Shown one piece after another: positions 5,960 to 6,256 of a DNA stretch of 6,256 bases. The stretch is taken from positions 1-6,256 of the forward strand of contig JAITSM010000068.1 in NCBI GenBank assembly GCA_031287815.1. Direction: 5' to 3'. Origin of the DNA: Prevotellaceae bacterium (GTDB lineage Bacteria; Bacteroidota; Bacteroidia; Bacteroidales; UBA932). Each line of letters begins with the position of its first letter. Position 1 is the first letter of the stretch. The notes below the pieces were generated by a model that was not told where the DNA came from, did no database searches, and saw only the letters and a list, made by a program, of their open reading frames with translations. The position numbers and the translations under genes were made by a program.

Positions 5960-5987
5960 CAAATGTAAGAAAAAAAAAATTAACAAA
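5960..5987 (-). promoter_or_regulatory. Bacteroidota-type promoter of the rfbD-mutase-thioesterase-recR operon
   Basis: On the minus strand, TTTG (5987-5984), a 16-base spacer containing a run of ten T, and TACATTTG (5967-5960) match the phylum's TTTG/TAnnTTTG pattern, with a spacer 2-3 bases shorter than usual. Transcription would start near 5952-5955, giving a leader of about 20 bases before the rfbD ATG. The homopolymer inside the spacer could make spacing, and so strength, variable by slippage. Confidence 0.55.
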
Positions 5988-6067
5988 TGTTATGGGTGAA
6001 TACAGGGTCGACGCATGTAGATTTTGATAAGTTCTAAGAGGGTGTCCTTGCTCCACTTTTTTCAGTT

Positions 6068-6123
6068 GAAAATGGAACGTTGAAAGTTAGCTGGCGCCAG
6101 CTAACTTTCAACTTTCCACTTTC
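6068..6123. repeat. Near-perfect 56-bp inverted repeat with heptamer arms (element 7)
   Basis: Centre at 6095/6096. The inner 34 bp (6079-6112) is a perfect palindrome around TTAGCTGGCGCCAGCTAA; it continues to 6068-6123 with only two mismatched pairs (6078/6113 and 6072/6119), 26 of 28 pairs in all. The right side reads as heptamers ending ACTTTC (AACTTTC, CACTTTC). It has the same core as the other elements, here with the two arms still complementary. No T-run follows on either strand, so an ordinary intrinsic terminator is unlikely. Confidence 0.85.
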
Positions 6124-6182
6124 CGTCGGGGATGTCCCGATAACGCTATCGATGGTGCCCTGTTCAGGGTGATGCGGATAGA

Positions 6183-6256
6183 TTAACTGTTAGATTCCTG
6201 TTTTTCAGCTGTTGCGTCTAAAAGGTAGTTTTTTACTGTATGCTGCCAATAATGCC
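6183..6256 (-). CDS. Possible 3' end of a minus-strand gene cut by the window edge
   Basis: One minus-strand frame is open from the edge to a TAA at 6183-6185, reading HYWQHTVKNYLLDATAEKQESNS. The hydrophilic, charged ending looks like a plausible protein C-terminus and the orientation agrees with all other genes. Only 23 codons are visible and I do not recognise the protein. Between this stop and the rfbD start are about 250 bases with three short inverted repeats (6126-6169), element 7, an unassigned stretch and the operon promoter. Confidence 0.3.
   Translation of the reverse strand, partial: HYWQHTVKNYLLDATAEKQESNS

Overview
The window looks like a chromosomal segment of a Bacteroidota bacterium, most likely Bacteroidales. 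Three things point there: the RecR and phospho-sugar mutase sequences are of Bacteroidales type; two upstream regions carry the phylum's own promoter pattern (TTG/TTTG about 16-19 bases before TAnnTTTG); and the genes lack Shine-Dalgarno sequences and begin after A/T-rich leaders. Every protein gene I can support lies on the minus strand. The species cannot be named from the sequence.

Layout, read in the direction of transcription (high to low coordinates). At 6183-6256 there may be the tail of a further minus-strand gene. The spacer 5934-6182 holds a 56-bp near-perfect inverted repeat and a promoter. Then comes a compact four-gene run that is probably one operon: rfbD (dTDP-4-dehydrorhamnose reductase, 5061-5933), a phosphoglucomutase/phosphomannomutase (3310-5043), a hotdog acyl-CoA thioesterase (2788-3234) and recR (2142-2759). 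The first two genes fit nucleotide-sugar and surface-polysaccharide supply; the thioesterase and recR are housekeeping genes that seem to share only the transcript. From 2141 to 1227 there is a 915-base gene-free stretch with heptamer repeats, a GC-rich 21-bp tandem array, a strong promoter match and a structured leader ending in a terminator-like hairpin. Last, 147-1226 encodes a secreted, cysteine-rich protein with a C-terminal region resembling the Fibrobacter succinogenes major paralogous (FISUMP) domain.

The most striking property is not a gene. All the spacers of the operon, and those on either side of it, contain composite repeats: arrays of 7-bp units, usually on both sides of a core related to GGCTGGCGCCAGCC. 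The heptamer differs from spacer to spacer, but the period of 7 is kept, often straight through the core. The stop codons of all four operon genes fall inside such arrays, so the repeats write the last residues of at least three proteins. The second item worth attention is the leader of the surface-protein gene, where a 22-pair stem closes only if G-U pairs are allowed in the minus-strand RNA and is followed by a U-rich tract, suggesting an attenuator or a small RNA. I see no CRISPR array, tRNA, rRNA or recognisable transposase.
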